A DNA stretch of 64,000 nucleotides from Aurantiochytrium sp. KH105 (taxonomy: Eukaryota; Sar; Bigyra; Thraustochytrida; Thraustochytriidae), in contig BGKB01000019.1 of assembly GCA_003116975.1 (NCBI GenBank), positions 434,001 to 498,000 of the forward strand. Reading direction: 5' to 3'. Of this stretch, positions 48,472 to 59,800 are shown one piece after another. How positions within the stretch are numbered: the first letter of the stretch is position 1; each line of letters opens with the position of its first letter. The notes beneath the pieces are model-generated. The model had not been told where the DNA came from, did not search any database, and saw nothing but the letters and a program-made list of their open reading frames with translations. The position numbers and the translations under genes are program-made.

Positions 48472-49484
48472 GGCCTCCGTCCGTACCGCTGCACGTGCCG
48501 CGCGCGGCGCTCGCTCGCGTGTCTGCGTGCGTGCGTGCGCGTCTGCCTGCCTGCGAGCGTGCGCTCGTGCGCCCCTGCGTCGAGCGAGCGAGCAAGCGCC
48601 GAGGCCGAGGCCGCCGTCGATCCGGAAATGCCGCTGCTCCCGCCGTCCTTGGCCGCGCCGCGAGGGGAAGTACCCGTCGAGCGCCATGGTCGCAACGATG
48701 CCGTCTCGCATGCTTGCAAGCATTCTCGCACTGCACGCAGACGCAGGCGAGCACGCTCTGCGAGCCTCTCGGTACCACGGCCGGCCTCGCGCGCGGGCGA
48801 GACCTCGCGAGCGCAGAGGGCCGAGCCAGGCCCGCGTGCCGAGGCGAGGCGAGGCGAGGCGGGGCGCGCTGCGACTGGTCGAGCGGCGACCCGGAATCTT
48901 GACCGGCCTGAGAGCGCCCTCCGCGACCTGGGCTCTGCGCTGCTCTGCCTGCACGCGCGTGCACGGAGCGCGACGGCGGCCTCGGCGTCGGGCAGATATG
49001 CATGGATGCAGGCAGGCGGCGCGGTCGCGGCCGCGGCCGGAGACGCGCGAGTCGCGCGGAGACCACGCCGCGCCGGAGAAGATGTGAGAGGATGGATGGA
49101 TGCAGCGGCGCCTGCACGAGAGATGAGAACGATCCGACGAGGAGCGTGCGACAGCGAGCTGCGCAAGGGCGTGTCGGTGACTGGGAACGCGTGGCAGGAG
49201 ACAAACGCATTACCGCCGCTGCGGAGACCCGCCGTGGCCAGACGGGAGAAAACTTAGCGGGTTGTGTTCTACGGGAAGGGGCATCTCGGTTCAGGTGATG
49301 CAGATTTCAAAAATGGTTGAATGTTTCAAATCCCGAACCTCGGCGCGAGAAAGTTGACGCCGAGCGACCCGCGGCGCGACCGAAGCTCGGTCCGGCATCG
49401 CAGACTTGTGCCTTGAACACGCACGGAACGTCGTCCTTCGTTTGCGTGCGCCACTCCACGTAGTCTCTGGTCTCTTGAGCTACA
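48472..49484. promoter_or_regulatory. GC-rich divergent intergenic region upstream of MSH5
   Basis: About 1 kb between divergent starts, very GC/CpG-rich from 48480 to 49100. Long frames on both strands are Arg/Ala-rich and judged spurious. Promoter role is inferred from position. Confidence 0.35.
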
Positions 49485-52085
49485 ATGGAGGCGAGAACGC
49501 GTGCGCACATGGCAGAAGAGAATTCGCGTCGTGTCCTGAGTGTTCGCAAAGGGCGCGGAGATGCACTTGGCGCGTGCGTGTACGACCCCGAAGACCTTTC
49601 TCTCGCAGTTCTTGCCCGTACGCACGTTCTTGGAAACAAGGTTGCTCGCATTGTGACCGGGCTCTTTGAAAAGGTTGACCCGGCCACCGTCGTCCTTGCA
49701 GCACAAGCCTCTGATGAGGTTTCGCAGGCAGTCGAAGCGCTCGCCGAACGCTACGGGACATCTGTTGAGAGAGTGAGCTCGAGCGCATTCGATTGCGATG
49801 GCGCGCTTCGCAGACTGCAAAACCTTGGATTCCCCGCTGTGCAACTTCGTACACGACTCGACCGCGACCATGTCACAAGTCTGGAAAGTGTGGGCGGAGC
49901 TCTCCACTTCGCGGAGCGAAAGCAACTATTGGCGCAAGGAACACTTAGCCGCATCGAGCTCCTCAATCTCGACGACTACATGGTCGTGAGCATGGAGAGC
50001 TTGCACAGTCTCGATGTTGTGCGCGAGGAGTCGCACCCTTCGGTCGTGCGGACCAATCACAAGCGCAAGGAGGGATTCTCGCTGCTAACTCTTCTTGATC
50101 GCGCCAAAAGCACCGTGGGGCGCAAGTTGTTACGCCGCTGGGTGCTCCAGCCGCTTGCCAACCGTGACATGATCGAAGAGCGACTTGATTGCGTGCAGTA
50201 CTTTATGCAAGCGGCGGCAATCGCACACGCTGGAGACTTGTGCAAGCATCTCTCTGGTCTGCGCGATGTGCCGCGGTTTCTAGCACTTCTCCGCGCCAGA
50301 ACTGCAAAGGCCTCTGATTGGATGACCTTTGCCGAATCTGTGTGCGCTATTGACGCAGTCTTGGACACGCTTGTACAAGTCACGAGAGACGTCGCACGTG
50401 ACAGGCACGCGCAGGACGTCATTCCTGATGCCATTGAAGAGCTTGCACACGTCGAGCGGACGACCTTGCGCACGGTGGAAGCTCTCTTAGCGTCGATTGA
50501 CTGGGAGTCGACTCGAGACCAAGGCTGGCTCGTTCCTGGGACAGGTGTTTCAAGTCCTCTTGATGCTGCACGCCGCAAGTACGACGCATGTGACTCTATT
50601 CTTGCAAACGCGGAACCAAATTTGCTCGCGAGTCTTGGCGCAACTTCCAATCGCCAAACAACCTTTTCCCTCGTGTACATGCCAATCCTCGGCTTTCTCA
50701 TTCAAGCTGACGGCCAATCGCTTTCCAACAATGAAGCATTTAACGTCCCGGCAGATTTTCAGGAGGTTTTCCGCCGCATTGACGACGAAGAAAAGAATGA
50801 TCAAACCGCGAACGAATCCGTTGCTGCTTGTTCTTCCGATGATGCCCTCGCGAACGCAAGCCCGTCAGGAGGGTCGAGGAGACGATCGAGGCGAAGGTCG
50901 CCCGTCCAATTTGTGTACTTTCGCTGTGATCTTACGCGGGCATTGAACGAGGAACATGGGGATCTCTTTGGCAAAGTCCGCGAGCTGGAGGATGCCTTTT
51001 CACGCGAGCTGGAGTCTCGCATGCTTGGAATGGAACAGGATCTCGCGTCAATGTGTGCAGCATGCGCCGAGATCGACGTCTTTCTGGCATTTGCAACTAC
51101 GGCCCGTGACTTTGACTACGTGCGTCCTACCATTACATCGGATGCAAAGATATCGCTCAAGGGCGCCAAACATCCCCTGATCACGCACAGTCTTGATCAA
51201 TATGTCCCCAATGACGTTTTTATGGGTCGCGAGGACCGCCGCATTCTGCTTGTGACGGGTCCGAACTACTCGGGAAAATCGGTCCTGCTCAAGACCATTG
51301 CAACGATTGTCATTATGGCCCAGGTTGGCTGCTTTGTGCCAGCGCAAGAGGCATCCCTCGGCATTATTGACAGATTATTCACGCGCGTCGAGTCGCTGGA
51401 GTCGAGCACGACGCTCATGGAAAGCTCATTTTCAATTGATGTGCAGCAAGTTGCAAACATGCTTCACAACGCAACAAAGCATTCCCTTCTCCTCGTCGAT
51501 GAGTTTGGCAAAGGCACCTCGAGCGTGGACGGGGCCAGTATTCTGGCGGCGACTGTGCGTCATTTGAGTCGTCTGGGAAAAAATGCACCTCGAACGCTGA
51601 TCACCACGCATTTTCTCGAGGTTCTCGACCATGGCCTCGTGCAAAACTTTTCTGGGGTCCAGCTCTGTGAGATGAAGGTGTTGGTGGAAGCCGATCCTGC
51701 TTACGAAAAGGAGAAAGAAAGCGTCAGCTTTCAAGCCCCCGTCCCGCTCTTCCAGCTCGTGGATGGTGCGTCGTCGGCGCGATCCTTTGCGCTTGCGTGC
51801 GCAGACCGTGCCAACGTGCCGCGCGCCATTCTTTTGCGCGCAGCTTCGATTCTTACACTTTCAGAGCACGGTATTCCCCCCTCTGCGACGCCGGCTCGCG
51901 ATGCCGAACTTTGTGGTTTACTGCGCACAATTGACAAACACGAGTGGGCGGATGCTCCTGAGCGCACTGTGTTGGGTCTTGTCAAAGCCATTCAGCGCGT
52001 CAAGCGCAGTAATGACGTCGACACGACGCAAGAACGAGAGGAAAAGGACACGGCAAAAGACACATCGGATTCGAGCGAGGACTAG
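49485..52085 (+). CDS. MSH5: MutS homologue 5 (meiotic recombination)
   Basis: 866 residues from MEARTRAHMAEENS (a second Met lies 8 codons later). The protein lacks a mismatch-binding MutS-I domain and begins with a connector-like region. Core/lever segments carry MSH5 hallmarks: ESHPSVVRTNHKRKEGFSLL, LLRRWVLQPLANRDMIEERL and VYMPILGFLI. The ATPase has Walker A GPNYSGKS at 592-599, Walker B LLLVDEFGKGTSSVDG and the following His-containing THFLE. MSH5 pairs with MSH4 to form a clamp that stabilises crossover intermediates in meiosis. No MSH4 gene is present in this window. A Ser/Arg-rich insertion (about 445-475) and an acidic tail are extra. The gene implies a meiotic or sexual programme. 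Confidence 0.9.
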   Translation: MEARTRAHMAEENSRRVLSVRKGRGDALGACVYDPEDLSLAVLARTHVLGNKVARIVTGLFEKVDPATVVLAAQASDEVSQAVEALAERYGTSVERVSSSAFDCDGALRRLQNLGFPAVQLRTRLDRDHVTSLESVGGALHFAERKQLLAQGTLSRIELLNLDDYMVVSMESLHSLDVVREESHPSVVRTNHKRKEGFSLLTLLDRAKSTVGRKLLRRWVLQPLANRDMIEERLDCVQYFMQAAAIAHAGDLCKHLSGLRDVPRFLALLRARTAKASDWMTFAESVCAIDAVLDTLVQVTRDVARDRHAQDVIPDAIEELAHVERTTLRTVEALLASIDWESTRDQGWLVPGTGVSSPLDAARRKYDACDSILANAEPNLLASLGATSNRQTTFSLVYMPILGFLIQADGQSLSNNEAFNVPADFQEVFRRIDDEEKNDQTANESVAACSSDDALANASPSGGSRRRSRRRSPVQFVYFRCDLTRALNEEHGDLFGKVRELEDAFSRELESRMLGMEQDLASMCAACAEIDVFLAFATTARDFDYVRPTITSDAKISLKGAKHPLITHSLDQYVPNDVFMGREDRRILLVTGPNYSGKSVLLKTIATIVIMAQVGCFVPAQEASLGIIDRLFTRVESLESSTTLMESSFSIDVQQVANMLHNATKHSLLLVDEFGKGTSSVDGASILAATVRHLSRLGKNAPRTLITTHFLEVLDHGLVQNFSGVQLCEMKVLVEADPAYEKEKESVSFQAPVPLFQLVDGASSARSFALACADRANVPRAILLRAASILTLSEHGIPPSATPARDAELCGLLRTIDKHEWADAPERTVLGLVKAIQRVKRSNDVDTTQEREEKDTAKDTSDSSED

Positions 52086-52486
52086 GCCGCAGCCTAGGTC
52101 CTTGAATTAAGACTCGCCGAGACATTTGCTATGGATTCAGATGCGTGTTCCGTTTGAGCTCGATCGCCTATGAAATGACGAAGCTCATTCTATCGGCCTA
52201 CTCCTTTCTAAAACTCACTCAGATGATTCAAATTTAAGAACGCATCTTTCAGTTCTGAAGTGTGAGCAAAATCCTGCAGACATCTGTGGTGTCGCGGAAC
52301 ATCTTGTGAAAAGTATATTTGTCAGGCCAGGCGAGGCCAGACTAGGCCTTGCAAAGGGCCAGCACATTTGCCGGATTTCTTTCGTGTCTCGCTCTTGTGA
52401 ACCTGGTACTGCCGGACAGGGTGAAAACCTTTCTCATATTTTTTTTATTTTTGGCGATTTCTGGACAAAAAAAAGAGGAAGAGAAC
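52086..52486. other. Convergent 3' intergenic region
   Basis: About 0.4 kb between converging genes, containing T-rich runs near 52440. No gene is seen. Confidence 0.4.
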
Positions 52487-53218
52487 TCACAAGTCGCTTG
52501 CGTAAATAATGCTCGTTTTGGACTCGAGGTCGTTCAGGACATCGGCGTCTTCTCCCCATTTGGACTCAAACTCAACGTGGAAGTCGCGTTTGGTGCGGGA
52601 GTCACATTCTTCCCGCTCGTCTTGCAATGTGAGGACACTTTGGATCGTATGAGCGTTAACGTTGCCAAACTCAAGACAATGGTCGAACGCAAGTTTGGAT
52701 ACACGGGGCCAAAGGGCCCCAATAAAGGTTTCCCGCGCGATGCTTTGAATGCTTGCGTTCTTACCAGTGGGCATAGCGCGCTGATTCATTGTGCGAATCA
52801 ACATATCGACGTGACACCATGCAAACTTGAGACCGAGAACTTCGCGAAGGCCTTCGTGAAGCTCGAGACGCGAGATCTTGTTGGGCGTGTTTCCAAGTGT
52901 GCATGTTTGGGTCGTTTGGGAATAACAAAGCGGACGATACGGAAAGCCAGGTTTGTTCGCGTTCTTCCACATTTTGCAGCCGCTCGTATTGACGGAGATA
53001 CGGTCAATCTGTTCCCAAGCTCTTTCAAGAATCCCGCGTGGCTTTTGCGCGTGATCATTCTGCGCGCGCGCCCATTTCCAGACAGCATCTCCCACAATGT
53101 TCACGAGTCGTTTTGCTGTCACGTGCGAGTCCGTGGGCACTTTGCGGAGCTCTTTGACATTTTCTTCACCTGTTATCGGGTCCTTGGTTCTGATACGGAC
53201 TTTCTGGAGCGCGTCCAT
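52487..53218 (-). CDS. Hypothetical protein, unknown
   Basis: The start is the ATG at 53218-53216 (MDALQKVRIRTKDPITGEEN), giving 243 residues. A short upstream in-frame extension is possible. The first 95 residues look like a folded helical region (DSHVTAKRLVNIVGDAVWKW). The middle is Cys/Thr-rich and the last 40 residues are acidic. No signal peptide, membrane span or known motif is seen. The middle part reads less like normal coding sequence, so a small intron could be hidden there. Confidence 0.45.
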   Translation of the reverse strand: MDALQKVRIRTKDPITGEENVKELRKVPTDSHVTAKRLVNIVGDAVWKWARAQNDHAQKPRGILERAWEQIDRISVNTSGCKMWKNANKPGFPYRPLCYSQTTQTCTLGNTPNKISRLELHEGLREVLGLKFAWCHVDMLIRTMNQRAMPTGKNASIQSIARETFIGALWPRVSKLAFDHCLEFGNVNAHTIQSVLTLQDEREECDSRTKRDFHVEFESKWGEDADVLNDLESKTSIIYASDL

Positions 53219-53840
53219 TCTCTTCCCGTGCGACCAATCCGCTCTCCCCTCCGTTCGCAATCCAAACGAATCTCACCAAAACCCTGCGCGAGTCACCTTT
53301 CCTCGCACGCCTCTTGCTTGCCTCTTGCTGCCCTCTCTACCCGCCCCCACCCAGCGACCATCCTTTCCGCGTGTGCACTTGTGCTGCTGCTGTTTGTTCA
53401 TCATACTCCTCTGCCGGCACGCACGAGATCCGTTGAATAACCCGGCGCAAACGGGCGCCGAAGTCTGCGCAACCCCAACATTTGCCGACCCACCCGCCCG
53501 GGCGGCCGGCCGACTCCCCTCGCCTCCCCTCCTCGCGCGCCCGCTCCGGCGCCCCGCGCGGACGCAGACGCAGACGCGGTCGCGGGCTCGCCCCGCCCCG
53601 CCGCGCCGGGCCCAGCCGGCAGGAAGGGAGCCGCTCTCGCTCTTGGCCGAGCTCCCGGTGTCGCTGGTGTCGCTGGTGTCGGTGTCGCTGTTGTCGCTGT
53701 TGTTGTTGTTGTTGTGGTTGACCAACTCGAACTCGGGCGAGCATTTTCGAAACCAAACCGCCCCGAGATCCCGCGCGACGCGAGCGCCGGCGCGGCGCGG
53801 CGCGGCGCAGCGCAGGAGGCGGAGGCAGGCGGCGGGCGCG
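53219..53840. promoter_or_regulatory. Divergent intergenic region with GTT repeat
   Basis: About 0.62 kb between divergent starts. Contains a GTCGCTGGT/GTT repeat region (about 53660-53720). The plus-strand frame is open through this region but its Met codons lie antisense to the neighbour, so it is not taken as coding. Confidence 0.35.
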
Positions 53841-56800
53841 ATGCGTGCCGCGGACGCTGCGGAAACTGGTGCCGAAGGCGGCCCGGCCCCCCGCGAGGCG
53901 GCCGAAACGATGACGGTGATGGCCGCCGCGACCTCGACCTCGACCTCGACCTCGACCTCGACCTCGACTTCGACCTCAACATCGCCGGCCCACCAAGAGG
54001 CGGCCGGCGAGAGCGGGGGGATGGACAAGGGCGCCGTAGCGGAAAAGGATGCGCCGCCACAACAGAATGAGGCGCGAGGGGAATCTTCGAAAACCGCGCA
54101 AGGAGCGGCGGCCGAAACGCTTTTGGCCCCAAGGTCCCAAGAAGACCGCCACGAGAACGAAGCAGCCGAGCACGATGAGGCAAATGCCCCCGGCGACAAG
54201 GATGACACAGACATTACACAAACAGTATCAGCAGCGAGCACACTTTCACCAGAGAAAAGAACAGAGGAAACCTTGCAGCAATTGCAGGACGAAGACATAG
54301 GAAAAGAAGACAAGGACACCACGATGCACTCACAGGATGTGGTGGAAGATGAAGAAGACGATACCGACGTGGAAGAAAGCCTGGACGAAGAGGAGAACGA
54401 CAGCAAGAGCGAGACCGGGAGTCTTGTGGAAATCCCTGAAGACGGTGCTGATGCAAAAAGCGAAACCGGAAGCGTCGTCGAGGTCGACATCGCACCAGAT
54501 CACGTGTCTGACACTGGCGAAAACGCGCTTGGCGGAGAGCATCCTCTCTACGCATCGCTCGCAAGTCTGGTGAACGACCGCATGGCGGAAGCGAGCATGA
54601 ACCTTCACGCCATGTCTGGCGCAAAGCTTTTGCGCTTGCTCTTGTACTGTCTTATTGGGAACCTCATTGCCGTCGTCATTACCTCCATCTCTGTGGCATG
54701 GAGCAACGCATCAAGCGAAAAGATGCCGGGCGCTCCTACACTCTGGCTCGTGCTCTTTTGGCTTGTGATTCGCGTGCTCCAGTCCATCTGGATGACGGCT
54801 GTCGCTGTGTTTTTCACGTACATTGTTGTCGTTGACCTCGAGGCGCAAAAATTTCACGCTGTGGATCAAGACAAACTCCGCGTCCGGAAAACCTCTCAGG
54901 TTGTTGTCCTGCTCTGTACCTGGTGTGCCTGGCTTTTGCCATCGTTGAACCCCGGTGTGACCATTGTGGACCTCTACGCCTTTGTTTTGGCCTATCGCGA
55001 TTGGTCATTCGAAACCTACGAGAAATTTTGGCCCCGGCAGCGCTATTGCGTGGCCTCTGATGCGCTTTTTGTGGCGAGTTTCTTTTACGGAACCATTGTT
55101 CTCTTCAAGTGGATCCGTATCGAAGCTGTCAAGCGCGAGAATTGGCTTCGCATCTCCCTGCAGCACGATGGTAACTCGCTCGACATGCAAGCGGTCACGG
55201 ACTCGCTTCTCGATGTTCACAGCCGGCGACATGATCATGTTCGCACTGTCAAGGGTGTGGTGCCTCGAATGGCGGCCCTCTATGTGATCGCACGTCTCGC
55301 TGTCGGCGAGGTCTTTAACTTTTCCATGGGGTTTGTTCCTGGCACGGCATGGATTTCTGTCGTTAGATACTGCGCAACCGAGGTCCCTCCGGGAACGCCT
55401 TCGCCTTGCACTACCTATGACGATAATGTGCTCACTGCGCTGATCATCGTCTTTAGCGTATGGGAGCTCATTCTCGTGGCCTGGATCTTTGTCGAGGCGG
55501 GGCGCGCCCGAAACATTCTTTCGCTCTTTTACTTGCTGCAAGGCCGCGCCAATCTCGTCTCTTTCCATGTTCTCCGTGCAGTCTTTGTGCTTCAAATGTT
55601 CTTTCTCTACATTTTGGCCCTCGTTTCCGAGATTGGTCTTGCACCAGTCTACGGATTTTACCATGGCCTGACCTTTAGCGGAGTCACATATGGCGATGGC
55701 CCCGTGTCAATTGTCATTCTCGCGTGGATCACCGCACTCGTGTACATGTGCTTACCGTGCGACTGGATTCTCACGCCGCGGTACTGGCGAAAAACTCGAG
55801 ACACTGGGTATCACTACATGAAGTCGTACAATGAGTTTGCTCTCGGGGTGCTTGGTGACACGTACATTGTCGATCACCTCGACGTTCTTGCCGAAGACAA
55901 GGAGCAGACCGAATTTTCGTCGACAGACATGGGCCCTGCAGACGTGGCCACGGCCGATGCAATCAACCACTGTCTGGAGCATCGCGCGAGCCACTTTTTC
56001 AGTTTTGACATTGCTGCACTCTTGTGGAATTTTGCTCACACAATGTATCTTACGGGTACTGTTCGCTTTGCGCAGTCCGATCCGGACGTCCTTTTGCTCG
56101 TGGAAGATGATCAGTTCTCACTCGTTGCGCAAATTTCCGAAGAGTCTGTCAATGTTTATTGCGCCGTCTTTGCGTCCTCGGAGATGGTCGTAGTGGCCTT
56201 TCGCGGGAACGGGGCTCGCATCCCGAACTCGCTTGCAAGCACGAGGACCCCACGCATGACCGAACCTTTGCCCGCGCCAGGTCTTGGCGAGGACGAAGAG
56301 CAGGTCAACGTGCCTGTTGACGCAAAGCATATGAGTGCTTCGTCCTCGGCGCAATCATTTGGGCGACTCGCGCGAATGAACTCCTCCATCCTGGCCAGAC
56401 CCAATTCGGGGGGTGCGACCTCTGGCGGCCGCAACTTTTGCACCTGGACCCGGCATCAGCTTGGTCACGTGTTTTCTCAACTTGCGGACCCGCCATTAGT
56501 ACGCACAGATCTCTCTGAACGATATAGCGTTGTGGCAAGCCGCATTCTCGCAGTGGTGCAGCAGGTCTCTGAGCAAAAGGTACGGCCTGTCTTTACGACC
56601 GGGCATGGCGTGGGCGGAGCGTACGCCAGTCTCTGTGCCTTGGATCTTGCGCGCAAGAGGGAAGAGGTCGGCTTTACACATGTGGCCGTGTACTCGTTTG
56701 GCGCACCTCGATTCGGGAATGAAGCCTTCAAGAAGAATTACGCGGAGATGGTACCGAATCACTTTGACATTGCAAATGTGTCGGACTCGCTGCACACACA

Positions 56801-59800
56801 GCGAGCCACCACGCTCCCGTGGGACCCGCCACAGCTCGCGCGTTTGGGCACACTCGTGCTCGTCGATAGTCTTGGCAGCCTTGTGCTTCGGCCGGACTGG
56901 CTTGAAACCTACATCATGCGCGTTTCCAAACGCAAAAAGTTCAATGGACACGAGCCCTTGGCATATACAACGGCACTCATGCAATGGGCACATCGCATGT
57001 ACGGTACCAGCTATCGGCCATTGTGGACCTCGAGTTTGCATGAAGTCAAACTTGGTCTTGGGTCTGGGACGAGTGCAGCTGACGTGGACAAGATGGTCAG
57101 CAACGGGACTGACCCTCGAGAGGATGCGCCGTTTGATGCTCTTGAAGGCTGGCAAACGAGCGTGGTGCGGGCTTACTTGCGTACCTCACAGGTGGGCCTC
57201 GGGCCTTATTTCCAAGAGGCGTGCATTCGAATTCGCGTCAAGCGCATTACTGGCTTGCATGCAGACACGAGCACCTGCATTATTTCGTGTGGGCCTCAGG
57301 GTATTAGCAGCTCTCTGTGGGAGGTGGGCAAGACGAAGCCGGCCCGATTGCAACACCGCTCAACGCTCGCTGGACTCCGTCTCACCCAGTCGGCGCAATC
57401 GCCCGAATCGCCAGCCGACATGGAGGCCAAATCGAGCAAAGCCAACCTCTTCGGTCTTGGCGTCGATGCCGCTGCCCTCGCAGCTCTTCCTACGCGTTTC
57501 GCCGACTTTTCAGAAAGCGATCCCATGTACTTTGGCGTGATGCAAAAGCTTCGGCCCTGCGCAATGCTAATCATCGCAGGCGTCGATATGGCACATGGCA
57601 ACTTCGGATCCGTTTGTTTGCCCGTCACGGAGCTCTTTCCGATTCCCAACGGCAAGCCCAAGTCAGTCTCCTTTGAGCTCACCGGACGAGCACGTCGAGA
57701 AAACGCGGGCGACCTCAAAGTGCACATTGAAGTGGATAATGTCGGCGATATCCCACTCGGCGCGCTCTCGAGCTCGCAACATGTAGGTGCAAGTGAGCTT
57801 GTTGTTCCCGCGGATCGGCGGCGGACTACGGCAACGAATCTTGCAAGATATCATCGCCTGGCCCCAGGCTCTGGAGCGGAGGCGATTGGTGCCCCACCTA
57901 TTCTTGGCGTGCCTGGTCTGGGACCTCTGGGTTCCAGGCCCTCGGCACTGCCGAGGACGGCATCTGGAGAGTTTGTGGGTACACCTGGCGGTCTTCAACT
58001 TTCGCAGCCCATGGCATACTTTTATCTCAAACGAAACTTTAACGCGAATTCGCAGCGTGTAGTGCTGCGAGTTGGCGTCATGCGAGCAACAACGCGAACA
58101 CTTTTGCTCGCTACGCACGATGGAACTCCGGCAAAGGAGATTTATGCTATTGTGCGTCTTGGCAAAGAGGCCGGGCGTTCGCGAGGGGCAAAAACGATCC
58201 ACACGCCACAATGGGATGAACTCTTTACATTTGGCAAGCTCGAAACCTTGACAGGATTTGAAGAACTCAAGGTTGAATTTTACGCGACGGCGCAAGATAC
58301 GGCAGAGGAAATGCGCAAACTTGAAGCCTATGGCGAAGAACATTTACCCCCACCCATGCCTGGGCGATCACTCTCTACCGCGTCCATGGACGACAGCAGG
58401 TCTATGTCTGGCTCTCATCGACGTACTGGCGCGGAAGGACACACACGTTCGATCGAGTCGATGACAGGACTGCTTGGCAACCTTGGCTTTGGCAATTCCA
58501 GCGCCAGTAGTATTAACAGCTTGAGCGGAAGCAGCGGCTCGATCCCAATGGGGTCTTCTGGCCACCTGCATAGCGGTGTTCCTGCAGGTGTCTCGTCAGT
58601 GTACGGCACCGCCGGATCACATTTTCCGGATTGGAACGAAGCAGCTCCGTGGGACGCTGGTGGGGCCGCTGTTGCTGGCGGCGGACCGGGTGCGCGCTTG
58701 AGTACGTTATCGAACTCGTCTTCGTCGTTGCTCCAGCAGAGTGGCCCTAGTCTAGCCGCTGCAGCAGCAGCACTACGCACGGAACCGGCGCCAGACGACC
58801 GTCTTCTCGGAAGTGTAGAACTTCCTCTCTCGGCCATCATTACCAAGTACCAGGATACGATGGTGGAGCATCAGGACACTGTGCTCGTAAAATGGGAATC
58901 GTTTGGCCCTGTCGACCCCCCTCCATCTACTTCCTCGGAAGTTCCGTCATCATCAGTCACATCTTCCTTGCCGCCCCCACCGGCGTTGCCTTCTTCGTCG
59001 GCTGCAAAAGCAAGTGAAGCGTCTCCTGGCAAAGCAAAGTCATCCAAGCAGCCAGACGCGTTGTCAATTCGTGGAGCATCAGCAGCAACGCGCCAAGCGG
59101 GAAATCTAGGATCGGAGATTGAGACAAAGTCTGGCGCCCCTGGCTCGTGTTCCCCAGTCTCTTCGACCACGCCGTCGTCTTCCTCGTCGTCGTCGGGTTC
59201 TTCGACCTTTTCATCTTCGGCAGCAGCGTCATTGACCGTCGCGACGGGAACAAAGGAAGAGAAAAGACGATCGTTGTCCTCGCGCGTTCGTCAAAACGAG
59301 TCAGGAGAGCTTCCTGGACACGTGTGCTTTGCCTTTGAGTTGGCCACCGAGCCTTTGACGGCCACGGAGAAGCAGCCTTTGGGCGCGCGTCTTAAAACAC
59401 CCAATATGCAAGGCTCGAAACCACGATCAATGGACTGGAAGGATATTGGTGGCTCGCCCCGTGGGCGTGGTTCTGGTTCGGGTGGAAATCTTGGAGCACT
59501 CGGCGGCCCGGTCTCGAGTGTTGGCGGAGCGAACAATAGCTCTGGAGCTCATTCGACTGGCCAGTCTGCGTCTGGTCTCAGCCCTGGATCGAATGGCCTT
59601 CACCCCACCTCACCTGCGGTGGCAAATGCCAATACTGGGAGCTCTGGGGTCAACTCGGCAGGTGGGAGCAGTGGTCCAGGCCAGCCCGGTCCAGGACCCG
59701 CGTCTCTGAATTCGGGATCGTTTGGATCGGGAGGCCCGGGAAATAGACGCCGAGCGAATATGGTGCGCCAGGCGTCTGGTTCGTTGCGAAGTATTATGAA

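Noticed and set aside
48326-49257. Long frames on both strands between the 7-span gene and MSH5
   Set aside because: Low-complexity Arg/Ala-rich translations in CpG-rich DNA, with no motif.
53097-53840. Upstream extension of the lipase-like frame (248 extra codons)
   Set aside because: It runs antisense to a separate gene and through GC-rich repeats. The first sensible start is at 53841.
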